DNA from: Aquimixticola soesokkakensis
GTDB taxonomy: Bacteria; Pseudomonadota; Alphaproteobacteria; Rhodobacterales; Rhodobacteraceae
Direction of reading: 5' to 3'
Length of the DNA stretch: 64,000 bases
NCBI RefSeq assembly: GCF_900172375.1
Contig: NZ_FWFS01000004.1
Coordinates: 1 to 64,000 of the forward strand
The translations under genes were made by a program, and so were the position numbers. This document shows, piece after piece, positions 1 to 8,691 of this stretch. Positions within the stretch are counted from its first letter, which is position 1. Each line of letters begins with the position of its first letter. The notes beneath the pieces were generated by a model. The model saw nothing but the letters and a program-made list of their open reading frames with translations. It was not told the DNA's origin and made no database searches.

Positions 1-131
1 CTGAGCGGCCATCATGCCGCCTTGAGGCGGAAGAACGGGTAATCACCCGAATGCAACGGCCTGGCTCAGCGGCGGCGAGCCTCAAAATCGGCGATTTCGG
101 CCGACTTTTTCAACAACATCCGCCCATCATG
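1..131. other. Outer edge of integrated region, no gene recognised
   Basis: No coding region is supported here. There is a small perfect hairpin (CCGCC-ttga-GGCGG, about 19-32). The run GACTTTTTCAACA near 108-120 resembles sequence often found at the ends of DDE-transposase elements, but no transposase or matching inverted repeat is visible, so an insertion-sequence remnant is only a guess. The window edge prevents further assessment. Confidence 0.25.
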
Positions 132-612
132 TCAACGACCTTGCTCCACCTTCCCAGCGCCCCCGATTTCCCTCACCCCCGCGAGCAACTGCGCCATCAC
201 CCCATCCACTAGAGCGACCTTTTGGTCGCCAGACAGGCTGACAGCACCGGCAACGCGGTCGTGAGCGATGCTTTCCAAAACGTCGGCGCCTTGGGCGTCT
301 GACATGTTGGCGGAATGGGTCACGGTGATGCGTTCGCTTTCGTGGCCCATGTTCTGCGGCCAGGCGCGTCGCCGGGCGTGGGTCAGATGCTTGGCGTCGC
401 GCAGAGAACCGATCATGTGCATGGCACCATGGGGCGCCTGGCTCTGCGCCCAATAAGGGGACGCCATCGAGATCAAACGGCTTGCCCTCGCACAGCGCCT
501 CGCAATAGCGGATCGAGGCGAGAGGCACATCGAGCGTCTTGTCGTCAAAACGCCCGGCAAAGGTCTATCCCTTTTGAAGGGGCCGATCCTTGGCAAGAAA
601 GAGCTTTGGCAT
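132..612 (-). pseudogene. Decayed tyrosine recombinase (C-terminal remnant) and upstream debris
   Basis: The minus-strand reading that ends at 132 contains a recognisable integrase C-terminus: RRRAWPQNMGHESERITVTH, with the LGH-like box NMGHES followed by a THSANM block. In intact relatives this last block reads HYAKV or similar, so the catalytic tyrosine position holds serine. The upstream part of the same sequence lies in a different frame: a readable stretch containing DVPLASIRYCEALCEGKPFD, which begins at the ATG complementary to 610-612 but is interrupted by an in-frame TAG at 565-567. A premature stop, a frame change and a lost nucleophile together mark a pseudogene. Its similarity in design to the intact integrase just upstream suggests a second, older integration event at the same locus. 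The product of the 5' portion is not recognised. Confidence 0.55.
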
Positions 613-860
613 GTCGGGCCTCTTGCCACTCCAAACACCACCTGGGAACTGATCGTTTTCTTCGTCTTAGGGCAACCCAAGGCGCGGCACGCCCGGCCCA
701 ACCTCGCGCCAACGCCTTCACCGCGACAAGCGACGTAACTAAGCACCGGCACGCCTCGCAAGAAGGCACCCACAATACCGATCCATCTATCCATCAGCCT
801 TGTAAAATCAACTTTGGATGGATTGCGATGAACGGAGTTCCTTATCTTGGCCCCCGTCCC
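613..860. other. Non-coding debris between pseudogene and integrase
   Basis: No reading frame here has plausible coding character or a ribosome binding site. It lies just downstream of the intact integrase and is probably part of the decayed element. Confidence 0.4.
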
Positions 861-2459
861 TCATCGTGACCTTCGCCTCTCGACCAGCGCCTGCGCACGT
901 TCGAAGTCGGGGTCATCCCTGTCGATCTGGTATTCGTAGTACCTTAACAAAAGATCCTTTTCCTCATCCAGATAGAGCTCAACAACCTCGAAGTCCTCGA
1001 ATATCTCTGCCTTGCGCGCGTCGCCCACCTTGGCATAGTGCCGCCTTGTGATCTCCTCCGACGAGTGGCCGAGGTTCAGCGACCATGCCTTGTGCTGCTC
1101 GGTCGTGCGGCAAAGTTTGCTGCCGAGGTCTGCCAGAGTGTCACGCGCGGAATGGGGAAGATAGCGCGTGCCAATGCCCTCGCCGGCGCGTGCAAAGACC
1201 GCGTCGACGGCGCTTGCGGTGCGCATCGGCGTGAGGGTTTCGCGCCCCTCGAGGGGCCAACGGGCGGCGCTCGCAAGCACCTTGGCATCCGGAAACAGGA
1301 CGTCATCGTCGCGCAGGCCCAGCGCCCGGACTTCTTCAACCCAAGCGAGCACGACTTGCGCAAAGGCAGGCGTCCTCGGAAACCAATTCACCACAAAGGT
1401 CTTGCCGTTCTTGGCGCGCAGGGTCGCGCCGTCGTGCATGACCTCTTTGCGCTCAAGATCGACATGCCCAAGCCGTAGCGAGATCAACGCAGACTCCCGC
1501 AAGCCCGCCAGAAAGCACATCGCAAAGATGGCCCTGTCCCGACGTTCCTTGAGATCACGCGCAGGCAGGCTTTCGAGCATCGCTTCGGCCTGCGCGAGCG
1601 ACGGGAATACCTTGCTTTTCTCGCGCCCGCTCATGGCTTTCAGGCCTTTGGGCAACGCAAAATATCCCCCGACCCCCGACAGGGCGCGATAGCCCGGCTC
1701 GTTGGACAGCCACACAAAGAACTGCTTGAGGTGCGAGGAGCGGTGCTGGACTGTCGCGCGGCTCAGACCGCCCTGCTCAGTGCGCTGTCCGGCCCGCTCA
1801 ATCAAGTGCTTGCGATAGGCGCCGCTGTCCTCTTTCGTGACCTTGGAATAGCTTTTCCCCTGACAAAACCGATCAAAATCGCGGATCGAAATCAGATGTG
1901 CATCGACGGTTTTTGCGTCGTATTTCCCAGCATAGATTTGCCACGCAAACAGGATCCGGTCGTTCGCGCTTTCGAATTCGGGGCCGGAACTATGCTGATC
2001 TGTCCCAATACCAGCCGGATCTGGCATTTTATATTCGTCTGACGGGACCAAGCTCGTGTTGGTATCGACGCATTTTTCAAGCCTGTTGCATTCCGTCTCA
2101 CTCAGTAACTTCAACACGCGCGCACCGCAGTCCGGACACTGCGCCCAAGCGCTTGCTGCACGATCGTCGTTGCGGCAGATCTGCAGCGTCGATGGCTCCG
2201 GAAAAACAGCGGCCTTGCAGCGGACACATTTGAACTCGCCCGAGCGCAATTGCTGACCCGTTCGAGCTTGCCGCAGTTTGTGGAAACGCACCAATTCCGC
2301 ACCCCGAAACAGCTGGGGGATGTGACCATCAACAGGCCGCAAGCCCGCCTGCACCCAACTCGAGAGCGTGTTACGGCACACCTCATAGAGGGCCATGACG
2401 TCCGCGACAGAATAGACAAGGTTCGCGCGGGGCCGGACGTGGCGATACCCCCGGCTCAT
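861..2459 (-). CDS. Tyrosine-type site-specific recombinase (integrase)
   Basis: Predicted 532-residue integrase. Domains in order: an N-terminal helix-turn-helix-like segment (about 15-60); a zinc-ribbon-like pair CxxC at 78-81 and 108-111; a SAM-like core-binding region (about 165-265); and a C-terminal catalytic domain. All catalytic positions of the phage integrase family are readable: Arg321 (GLRESAL), His436-x-x-Arg439 (HSAR), His465 (NLGHSS) and Tyr475 (RRHYAKV). It should cut and rejoin DNA at an att site through a phosphotyrosine intermediate. The ATG at 2459 was chosen because it overlaps the stop of the upstream AlpA-like gene by 4 bases (ATGA) and gives a sensible N-terminus; a longer frame reaches 2516. 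Two genes and about 700 bp separate its start from the 3' end of tRNA-Ser(UGA), the classical island arrangement. The zinc ribbon is unusual for short phage integrases and may help DNA recognition. Confidence 0.88.
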   Translation of the reverse strand: MSRGYRHVRPRANLVYSVADVMALYEVCRNTLSSWVQAGLRPVDGHIPQLFRGAELVRFHKLRQARTGQQLRSGEFKCVRCKAAVFPEPSTLQICRNDDRAASAWAQCPDCGARVLKLLSETECNRLEKCVDTNTSLVPSDEYKMPDPAGIGTDQHSSGPEFESANDRILFAWQIYAGKYDAKTVDAHLISIRDFDRFCQGKSYSKVTKEDSGAYRKHLIERAGQRTEQGGLSRATVQHRSSHLKQFFVWLSNEPGYRALSGVGGYFALPKGLKAMSGREKSKVFPSLAQAEAMLESLPARDLKERRDRAIFAMCFLAGLRESALISLRLGHVDLERKEVMHDGATLRAKNGKTFVVNWFPRTPAFAQVVLAWVEEVRALGLRDDDVLFPDAKVLASAARWPLEGRETLTPMRTASAVDAVFARAGEGIGTRYLPHSARDTLADLGSKLCRTTEQHKAWSLNLGHSSEEITRRHYAKVGDARKAEIFEDFEVVELYLDEEKDLLLRYYEYQIDRDDPDFERAQALVERRRSR

Positions 2460-2920
2460 TGCGCAGGCCCCTTCCCCCTTGGGCCTGAGCCACCCGGCGG
2501 CGCACCAGCAGACCATGCCAGCGTTTGCTCAAAGGCGATGAGGTCGCCCAACCGCCAGCGCGTGGTGCCCTCGCCAATCGCGAGAGGCTGGGGAAATCCC
2601 GCGCGCGCCTTCACCCACCGCCAAATCGTCGGACGCGAGACGTGGTAGCGCGCTGCGACCGCACGATCAGACAGGAACTGATTTTGAAGCTGGTCGCGCG
2701 GCGCGGCGCTCTCACGGGCAGGAAGAGGTTTGCCCAGCGACGGCGCGGAAGCTTTGGCAGGCGCAGCCGCAGGTTTAGCCTGTGTCGCGATTGGAACATC
2801 CACAGGCGCGGCCTGAGCGGACACTTGCGAGACTTCTTCGGCAGCAGGGCTTCGAGTAAGCTCTGAGGCGGAGGTCTCGGAATCAAAGAAATTGAGTTGG
2901 ATTTCGTGCGTCTTAGACAT
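2456..2920 (-). CDS. AlpA/MerR-like helix-turn-helix protein, putative excisionase or regulator
   Basis: Predicted 154-residue protein. Residues 1-75 are low-complexity and rich in Ala, Pro and Ser. Residues about 82-132 form a compact winged HTH of the AlpA or excisionase type (FLSDRAVAARYHVSRPTIWRW, then a Gly-rich turn and RWRLGDL). Proteins of this type bind the attachment region, control integrase expression or set excision direction. The start at 2920 has a GAGGGT ribosome binding site about 7-8 bases upstream. The stop overlaps the integrase start (ATGA), so the two are probably translated together. The role as a recombination directionality factor is inferred from pairing with the integrase; a simple transcriptional regulator is the alternative. 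Confidence 0.7.
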   Translation of the reverse strand: MSKTHEIQLNFFDSETSASELTRSPAAEEVSQVSAQAAPVDVPIATQAKPAAAPAKASAPSLGKPLPARESAAPRDQLQNQFLSDRAVAARYHVSRPTIWRWVKARAGFPQPLAIGEGTTRWRLGDLIAFEQTLAWSAGAPPGGSGPRGKGPAQ

Positions 2921-3178
2921 GCGTCTACCCTCTGGTCGGGAGACTGGCACACGTCCTATGTACGAGCTATTTCAGTTAAATTCTTGCGGTAGCGCCCTCG
3001 TGAGCCGCGATGTCACCGCATGCTTCAGGAATTACCCAAAAAGATTCTGTGATCAAGAGGGAAAATCCACGGCAGTGCGGAAAAAATTCTATCCGTTTCA
3101 AATGTGGGGCTGAATGTGGGACCACGGCGACAACCAAAACAAAAATACCTTAAAAATCATTATCTTAAATGAAAAATT
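2921..3178. other. AT-rich leader between integrase module and tRNA-Ser (likely att/arm-site region)
   Basis: This 258-bp segment is more AT-rich than the rest of the window, especially 3125-3178. It carries a direct repeat of AATGTGGG (about 3099-3119) that could serve as integrase arm-type sites or promoter operators. No gene is supported. Its position against the tRNA 3' end fits an attachment-site flank; the core crossover and the distant att copy are not visible. Confidence 0.4.
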
Positions 3179-3268
3179 TGGCGGAAGCGGTGGGATTCGA
3201 ACCCACGGTACGGTTCCCCGCACGCTAGTTTTCAAGACTAGAGCCTTAAACCACTCGGCCACACTTCC
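3179..3268 (-). tRNA. tRNA-Ser(UGA)
   Basis: Minus-strand class II tRNA of 90 nt. The acceptor starts GGAAGTG and pairs with CGCTTCC; the discriminator is G and the CCA end is encoded (3179-3181). The anticodon loop CTTGAAA gives anticodon UGA. A long variable arm (GCGTGCGGGGAACCGTAC) and a T loop GTTCGAATC are present, as expected for serine tRNA. The 3' end lies directly against the integrase module, so this gene is the likely insertion target and has been kept intact. Confidence 0.95.
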
Positions 3269-3753
3269 GCAGTGCAAGCGCCCTGCGCTCGCGGTGGGAC
3301 CGATTTAGCGGCTCACGGGCGTGACCACAAGCCTGCAATCGCGCCCGCTTTCACGCAACTGTCATGCTGAAACCTGCCGAAAGCACGCTGGGTCCGGGAT
3401 GCGGGCTTTTCACGGCGTGCGGGCGCGTCTAGACTATCGGCGCAGCGCGCGCGTCGGGGTGTCGTGAGCTTTTAACGCGCCTGCGCAGGGAACGGGCCAT
3501 GTCGCAGGACATACCGCTCCCGCCGTGGCCGGCTTTGGCCACTGGGTGGGCCGTGACAAAGCTGCGCGATGTCAGGGGCCGTGCCGGGGTGACAAGCCCG
3601 GGCGAAACAACGGGTGAGACGCCGGACGAGACGCCGGGCGCGACGGAAAGAAATGCTCGGCAGAATGCGGGCAACGAAAAGAATTCAGGGGCGTTTTTGG
3701 CGCCTCTCGGGGTAACGGGATCGCGGATCAGCTGCGGCTCGAAGGGGCATAAA
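3269..3753. other. 485-bp intergenic region
   Basis: It contains the upstream region of the tRNA on the minus strand and the leader of the SPOR lipoprotein on the plus strand. A plus-strand frame open from 3499 joins the lipoprotein frame, but its residues are low-complexity and would place a signal peptide in mid-protein, so I treat it as non-coding. A repeat of GAGACGCCGG occurs near 3620-3640. Nothing else is recognised. Confidence 0.45.
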
Positions 3754-4683
3754 ATGACAGGTCACATCACCGGACGCCGCTGGGTTTGCGGCACATCGAG
3801 GCGCAGACGCGGCGTGATTGCCGCCTTGCTTGGCACAACGCTGGTTTTGAGCGGTTGCGACACAACCGATTTTTTCAACACCGCAGACAAGGACACGCCC
3901 GAAATCGCGACCGACACCTCCACACGGCTGGTCGAGCGCGATGTCGAAGCGCCCGAGGTCTTCCAGGTCGATGACGAAGGCCTGTGGGACGGGCGGCCCT
4001 CGCTGGGCGGGGTTTGGGTGGCGCATACCGAGGTCAAAGACCCCGAGCGCGTTATCATCCGCAACACGGCCAACGGGAAATTCGTGATCGGGGCGCTGTT
4101 CAAACGCGAGCGCACCTCGCCCGGGCCCGAATTCCAGGTCTCCTCCGATGCGGCAGCGGCGCTTGGGATGCTGGCCGGCGCGCCTGCAGCCCTCAATGTC
4201 ACCGCGCTGCGTCGCGAAGAAGCGCCAGATCCCGTGCCCTCGGCCGCCCTTCCCGACGAAGCGATGCCGATGCCCCAAGCCGATGCGCTCGGGTCCGAAA
4301 CGATCGCCGCAACGCCGCTTGACCCCGTTGCCGAAGCCACGGCGGCGCTGGACGCGATCGACGCGGGCACGCCCGCAGCCGTTGCAACCCCTGCGCCGCG
4401 CCCCGCCACGCCTCCTGCGGCCGCTGCACCGGCAAAAGCCGCAACCGCGCTTGACCGCCCCTTCTTGCAGATCGGGATTTTCTCGGTCGAGGCCAACGCA
4501 AGCCGCACCGTGCAGATGCTTGGTAGCCAAGGGATCGCGGCCACCGTGAAGCAGGGCGAGAACTCCGGAAAGCCGTTCTGGCGGGTTGTGGTCGGCCCTG
4601 CAACCTCGGCGGCAGAACGCAGCACGCTGCTTGAAAAAGTGAAGGCGGCCGGTTTCACCGATGCCTATGCGGTCACGCATTAA
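3754..4683 (+). CDS. SPOR-domain lipoprotein
   Basis: Predicted 309-residue lipoprotein. It has a basic N-terminus, a hydrophobic stretch and a lipobox LVLSGC with the lipidated Cys at about 35. A long Ala/Pro-rich linker follows, then a C-terminal SPOR domain (about 232-309; FLQIGIFSVEANASRT onward). SPOR domains bind septal glycan strands lacking stem peptides, so the protein probably acts at the division site or in wall remodelling. ATG 3754 was chosen because it is preceded by GAAGGGG and places the signal peptide at the N-terminus. It is followed after 96 bp by dacA, a linkage that fits a wall role. It could be RlpA-like, but no double-psi barrel hydrolase domain is clear, so no gene symbol is given. 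Confidence 0.8.
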   Translation: MTGHITGRRWVCGTSRRRRGVIAALLGTTLVLSGCDTTDFFNTADKDTPEIATDTSTRLVERDVEAPEVFQVDDEGLWDGRPSLGGVWVAHTEVKDPERVIIRNTANGKFVIGALFKRERTSPGPEFQVSSDAAAALGMLAGAPAALNVTALRREEAPDPVPSAALPDEAMPMPQADALGSETIAATPLDPVAEATAALDAIDAGTPAAVATPAPRPATPPAAAAPAKAATALDRPFLQIGIFSVEANASRTVQMLGSQGIAATVKQGENSGKPFWRVVVGPATSAAERSTLLEKVKAAGFTDAYAVTH

Positions 4684-4779
4684 TTCCACACGGGGGTGCG
4701 CCTCGCGCGCGCCCTTATTTGCGGCCTGCATCCCAGGCCTCGCGCATCCGCCGCGATGCACCAGAGCAAAGGACAGACC

Positions 4780-6030
4780 ATGTTCCAGCCCGCTTCTCTT
4801 GTCGCCCCGCTCAGCGCGCGCGTGATGTCGCGCGCCCGCCGCGTGGCCGTTGGCGTCATGGCCACGCTTGCCATTGCCAGCGGCGCACAGGCGTTTGAAG
4901 CCCAAGCGCGCGCCGCGTGGGTCTATGATCTCACGACGCAGACCGTGCTGTTGGAAAAGGACGCCGACACCCCTTTTCCCCCTGCCTCGATGTCAAAACT
5001 GATGACCGTGAACATGTTGTTCGAGGCGTTGCGCGACAGCCGTGTGTCGCTTGACACCCGGTTCAACGTCTCGACGCGGGCCAAGGAAATGGGCGGCTCG
5101 ACGATGTTCCTCAACGAGCAGGACCGCCCCACCGTCGAAGAACTGATCCAAGGCATCGTGGTGCTGTCGGGCAATGACGCCTGCGTCGTCGTCGCGGAAG
5201 GGCTTGCGGGCTCGGAGGACGCCTTTGCCCGCCTGATGAACGAACGCGCCCCTGCCATCGGCCTCACCCATTCGACCTTTGCCAATGCCTCGGGCTGGCC
5301 CAACCCCAACCAGCGCATGTCGATGCGCGATCTGGGCACGCTGGCGACGCGTCTGATCACCGAATTCCCCGAATATTACGGCTATTTCGGCCAGCGCATG
5401 TATGAATTCGACGGGCGCGCACCGGCCAATGTCAACAACCGCAACCCGCTGCTGCGCCTCGGGATCGGGGCGGACGGCCTGAAAACCGGCCACACGCAGG
5501 AGGCCGGTTACGGGCTTGTGGGATCGGCCATGCAGGGCACCCGGCGCATCGTTTTCGTGATTTCGGGCCTCAATTCCGAAGCCGAACGCGCTCAGGAAGC
5601 CGAAGCCATCGTGAACTGGGCCTTTCGCCAGTTCACCCAGAAAACCGTTGCCACGCAGGGCACGCGCCTTGCCACCGCGAGTGTCTGGATGGGCGACAAG
5701 CAGCAAATCGGGCTGGTCGCAGGCGACGATCTGTCCGTGCTAGTGCCCGCCCTCGAGGGGCGTGAAATCGACGGCGAAGTCGTGATGCAATCGCCGCTTG
5801 TCGCGCCGATCATGGCGGGCGATACGGTTGCGGAACTGGTCGTGCCACGTGCCGGACTGCCCGATGCACGCCTGCCTCTGGTGTCTGATACCTCGGTCGC
5901 GCGGGGCGGCTTCATCCCGCGCCTGCGCACGGCCGCGACGGTGCTTGCGGGCAAGTTTGCCAGCGAAGTCGGTCTGGGACAGAGCGCGGACGACGCCGCA
6001 GCGCAAGATGCGGCCACCGTCACCAACTAA
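4780..6030 (+). CDS. dacA: D-alanyl-D-alanine carboxypeptidase (PBP5/6 family)
   Basis: Predicted 416-residue periplasmic penicillin-binding protein that removes the terminal D-Ala from peptidoglycan pentapeptides. It has a signal peptide (about 1-39, ending ASGAQA) and all three active-site motifs: SxxK at Ser70-Lys73 (SMSK), SxN at Ser130-Asn132 (SGN) and KTG at 235-237. The C-terminal segment has the length of the PBP5 beta-rich domain and ends without an obvious strong amphipathic anchor. The ATG at 4780 follows AAAGGA with 6-7 bases of spacing; a longer frame from 4696 lacks a signal peptide at its start. It lies between the SPOR lipoprotein and tmk on the same strand and is probably co-transcribed with them. 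Confidence 0.93.
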   Translation: MFQPASLVAPLSARVMSRARRVAVGVMATLAIASGAQAFEAQARAAWVYDLTTQTVLLEKDADTPFPPASMSKLMTVNMLFEALRDSRVSLDTRFNVSTRAKEMGGSTMFLNEQDRPTVEELIQGIVVLSGNDACVVVAEGLAGSEDAFARLMNERAPAIGLTHSTFANASGWPNPNQRMSMRDLGTLATRLITEFPEYYGYFGQRMYEFDGRAPANVNNRNPLLRLGIGADGLKTGHTQEAGYGLVGSAMQGTRRIVFVISGLNSEAERAQEAEAIVNWAFRQFTQKTVATQGTRLATASVWMGDKQQIGLVAGDDLSVLVPALEGREIDGEVVMQSPLVAPIMAGDTVAELVVPRAGLPDARLPLVSDTSVARGGFIPRLRTAATVLAGKFASEVGLGQSADDAAAQDAATVTN

Positions 6031-6066
6031 ACGACAACGACACGATAGCGGATCGGAAACACAGCG

Positions 6067-6696
6067 GTGTTCATCACCTTCGAAGGTATTGACGGATCGG
6101 GGAAATCCACCCAAGCACGCAGGCTTGCCGCCGCGTTGGAGGCGCAGGGGCAGCCCTGTGTGCTAACCCGCGAACCGGGCGGCTCGGTCGGCGCCGAGGA
6201 AATCCGCGCGCTGGTCTTGCAGGGCGATCCCGATCGCTGGTCGCCGGAAACCGAGCTGCTGCTGTTCACGGCGGCGCGGCGCGATCATCTGGAACAGACG
6301 ATCCGCCCTGCCCTTGCGCGCGGGGACATCGTGATTTGCGACCGCTTTGCCGATAGCACCCGCGTCTACCAAGGCGTGTCGCGCGGCGATCTGCGCGCCA
6401 AAGTGGATGCGCTGCACGGGTTGATGATCGGCGTGGAACCGGACCTCACGGTGCTTATCGACATGGACCCCGCCCAAGGGCTCGCGCGCGCCAAGGGGCG
6501 CGGTGGCGATGAAGAGCGCTTTGAGGACATGGGCGTGGATTTGCAGGAAAAAATGCGCGCCGCCTTTCTGGACCTTGCCAAAGCGAACGCACGCTTTGTC
6601 GTCATAGACGGCGCGCGCGACATTGCTTGTGTGGCCCGTGACGTGCTGGCCGCTGTGACCATGCGCCTGTCCCAAAAGCCAGAACAGCCGGCATGA
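6067..6696 (+). CDS. tmk: Thymidylate kinase
   Basis: Predicted 209-residue dTMP kinase (dTMP + ATP to dTDP + ADP), an essential step of dTTP synthesis. The P-loop GIDGSGKST sits at about 7-15, the DR motif CDRFADS near 96, and the LTREPGG substrate block near 34-40. Translation starts at GTG 6067, since the family begins directly with the MFITFEGIDG-type strand. The stop overlaps the start of holB by 4 bases (ATGA), so the two are translationally coupled, a common alphaproteobacterial arrangement. Confidence 0.95.
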   Translation: MFITFEGIDGSGKSTQARRLAAALEAQGQPCVLTREPGGSVGAEEIRALVLQGDPDRWSPETELLLFTAARRDHLEQTIRPALARGDIVICDRFADSTRVYQGVSRGDLRAKVDALHGLMIGVEPDLTVLIDMDPAQGLARAKGRGGDEERFEDMGVDLQEKMRAAFLDLAKANARFVVIDGARDIACVARDVLAAVTMRLSQKPEQPA

Positions 6697-7847
6697 GTGA
6701 TCCCGACATCCCCGAGGCCGACACCGTCCACGGCGCGCGCCATCCGCGCTTTGCCCCGCGCGTGATCGGCCATGAGGCGGCAGAGGCCGCCTTTCTGGAC
6801 GCCTATAACTCGGGCCGGATGCACCATGCCTGGCTGGTTCACGGCCCCAAAGGGGTGGGCAAAGCCACGCTGGCCTGGCGCATTGCACGCTTTTTGCTGG
6901 ATCAGCCCGGCGACGCGGGCGGCGGGCTGTTTGGCGCGCCCGAAGTCCCGCACAGCCTTGATGTCGATCCCGAAAGCGGACCTGCGCGGCGCGCCAATGC
7001 CCTGACCGAACAGCGCCTGTGTCTGGTACGACGCGCGTGGGACGAAAAATCCGGCAAGCTGAAGTCCCAGATTACCGTGGATGAGGTGCGCAAGCTGAAC
7101 ACGTTTTTCCAGATGTCCTCTGCGGATGGCGGGCGACGGGTGGTGATCGTCGATGCGGCGGATGAAATGAACACCTCCGCCGCCAACGCCCTTTTGAAAC
7201 AGCTGGAAGAACCGCCCGCAGGCGCCACGATTTTGCTGATTTCCCACCAGCCCTCGCGACTTTTGCCCACCATCCGGTCGCGCTGTCGCGATTTGCGCCT
7301 TTCGCCGCTCGACGCGCCGCAGATGGCGCAAGCTCTGGCAAACGCGCAAGATGACATCGACGGCGGGCCCGATCCCGATCAGGACGGGCACACCCAGGCG
7401 CTTGCGCAATTGGCGAGCGGGTCTGTCGGGGAAGCGTTGCGGTTGATGAATATGGACGGGATTGCCGTCTATGGCGAACTCGTGTCGCTCTTTGCCGCCC
7501 TTCCCGATCTGGACCGCACCCGCGCGCTGAAACTAGCCGAAAGCGCTGCGGGGCGGGGCAATGCGGAGCGCTTTGACCTGATCATCCGCCTGATGGACAT
7601 GTTCCTGACCCGCCTTGCGCGCACAGGTGCAGGGGCGCCGCCCGTGGTCGAAGCCGCGCGCGCGGAAGCCGATGTGATGCGCCGCCTTGCGCCCGATGCC
7701 CATGCGGCGCGCGTTTGGGCCACATTGCAGCAAGAGTTGTCGGCCCGCGCCACCCATGCACGGGCGGTCAACCTTGACCCTGCCGCGCTCATCCTTGATA
7801 TGGTTCTGAAGGTAAACGAAACGGCGCGCCCGCTGGCGGCCGGCTGA
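6693..7847 (+). CDS. holB: DNA polymerase III subunit delta'
   Basis: Predicted 384-residue clamp-loader subunit with an AAA+ ATPase core. The Walker A-like loop GPKGVGKATL lies at about 51-60, a VDAADEM Walker B-like segment near 150-156 and the SRC sensor motif (TIRSRCRDL) near 190. Delta' is the stator that works with delta and gamma/tau to load the beta clamp. It overlaps tmk by 4 bases and is followed after 7 bases by the TatD nuclease, forming a compact operon. Length and motif order fit the alphaproteobacterial family. Confidence 0.9.
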   Translation: MSDPDIPEADTVHGARHPRFAPRVIGHEAAEAAFLDAYNSGRMHHAWLVHGPKGVGKATLAWRIARFLLDQPGDAGGGLFGAPEVPHSLDVDPESGPARRANALTEQRLCLVRRAWDEKSGKLKSQITVDEVRKLNTFFQMSSADGGRRVVIVDAADEMNTSAANALLKQLEEPPAGATILLISHQPSRLLPTIRSRCRDLRLSPLDAPQMAQALANAQDDIDGGPDPDQDGHTQALAQLASGSVGEALRLMNMDGIAVYGELVSLFAALPDLDRTRALKLAESAAGRGNAERFDLIIRLMDMFLTRLARTGAGAPPVVEAARAEADVMRRLAPDAHAARVWATLQQELSARATHARAVNLDPAALILDMVLKVNETARPLAAG

Positions 7848-7854
7848 GGACCAG

Positions 7855-8691
7855 ATGACTGCGCAAGCTCCCCACTCTCTCCCCCCCCATTGCGACGACG
7901 CCGCTGCGGTAAAAATCACCGACAGCCACCTGCACCTTGATTTTCCCGATTTCGCCGAGGAACTGCCCGAGGTGATCACCCGCGCCCGCGCAGCCGGTGT
8001 GCACCGGATGGTCACCATCTGCACCCGGCTGCGCCAGGTCGAACAGGTACGCGCGATTGCCCACGCCCATGAGGGGGTGTTCTGGGCCGCAGGCACCCAT
8101 CCGATGTCTGCCGCCGAAGAACCGCTGGCGGGCGTTGACGACCTTGTCGCACTGGCCGAGGATTCGAAATTCGTCGCCATTGGCGAAACCGGCCTTGATT
8201 ACCACTATTCCTCCGACAGCGCCGATGTGCAGCGTCGCTCGCTGCGCATCCACATCGAGGCAGCGCGCGAAACGCAACTGCCGCTGATCATCCACGCGCG
8301 CGCCGCGGACGCGGATATGGCGGCGATCCTGACCGAGGAGCACCGCAAGGGGGCCTACCCTTGCGTGATGCACTGTTTTTCCTCCTCTCGCGAGCTTGCC
8401 AAAGCCGCGCTGGATCTGGGGTTTTACCTGTCGATGTCGGGCATCACCGCCTTTCCCAAATCCCAGGACCTGCGCGATATTTTTCTGGACGTGCCCAAAG
8501 ACCGTCTGCTGGTGGAAACCGACAGCCCCTATCTGGCGCCCCCGCCCCATCGCGGCCGTCGCAACGAACCGGCCTATGTGGCGCAGACCGCGCGCAGAGC
8601 CGCCGAGACCTTTGGCATGGATTACGCCGATTTTGCCGCCCTGACGGAGGCCAATTTCGAGCGGCTGTTCACCCGCGCGGTGCTCTCGTGA
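7855..8691 (+). CDS. TatD family metal-dependent hydrolase/DNase
   Basis: Predicted 278-residue TIM-barrel metallohydrolase. The metal ligands of the family are all visible: the HxH pair in DSHLHLD, Glu in GETGLDY, His in IIHAR, His in VMHCFS and Asp in ETDSPYL. TatD proteins are exonucleases implicated in DNA degradation and repair. The ATG at 7855 lies 7 bases after the holB stop. The first ~19 residues are low in conserved content and translation might start slightly later, just before KITDSHLH. The stop overlaps the next gene as GTGA. Confidence 0.9.
   Translation: MTAQAPHSLPPHCDDAAAVKITDSHLHLDFPDFAEELPEVITRARAAGVHRMVTICTRLRQVEQVRAIAHAHEGVFWAAGTHPMSAAEEPLAGVDDLVALAEDSKFVAIGETGLDYHYSSDSADVQRRSLRIHIEAARETQLPLIIHARAADADMAAILTEEHRKGAYPCVMHCFSSSRELAKAALDLGFYLSMSGITAFPKSQDLRDIFLDVPKDRLLVETDSPYLAPPPHRGRRNEPAYVAQTARRAAETFGMDYADFAALTEANFERLFTRAVLS

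Noticed and set aside
1-131. Complete insertion sequence end
   Set aside because: Only a GACTTTTTCAACA-like stretch is seen; no transposase or paired inverted repeat lies within the window.
3179-3268. Second attachment repeat of the island inside the window
   Set aside because: I found no second copy of the tRNA-Ser 3' end between 1 and 3178; it must lie further left or be lost.
3499-3753. N-terminal extension of the SPOR lipoprotein
   Set aside because: Although AGGGAA precedes an ATG at 3499, the extension would bury the lipoprotein signal peptide; ATG 3754 has its own ribosome binding site.
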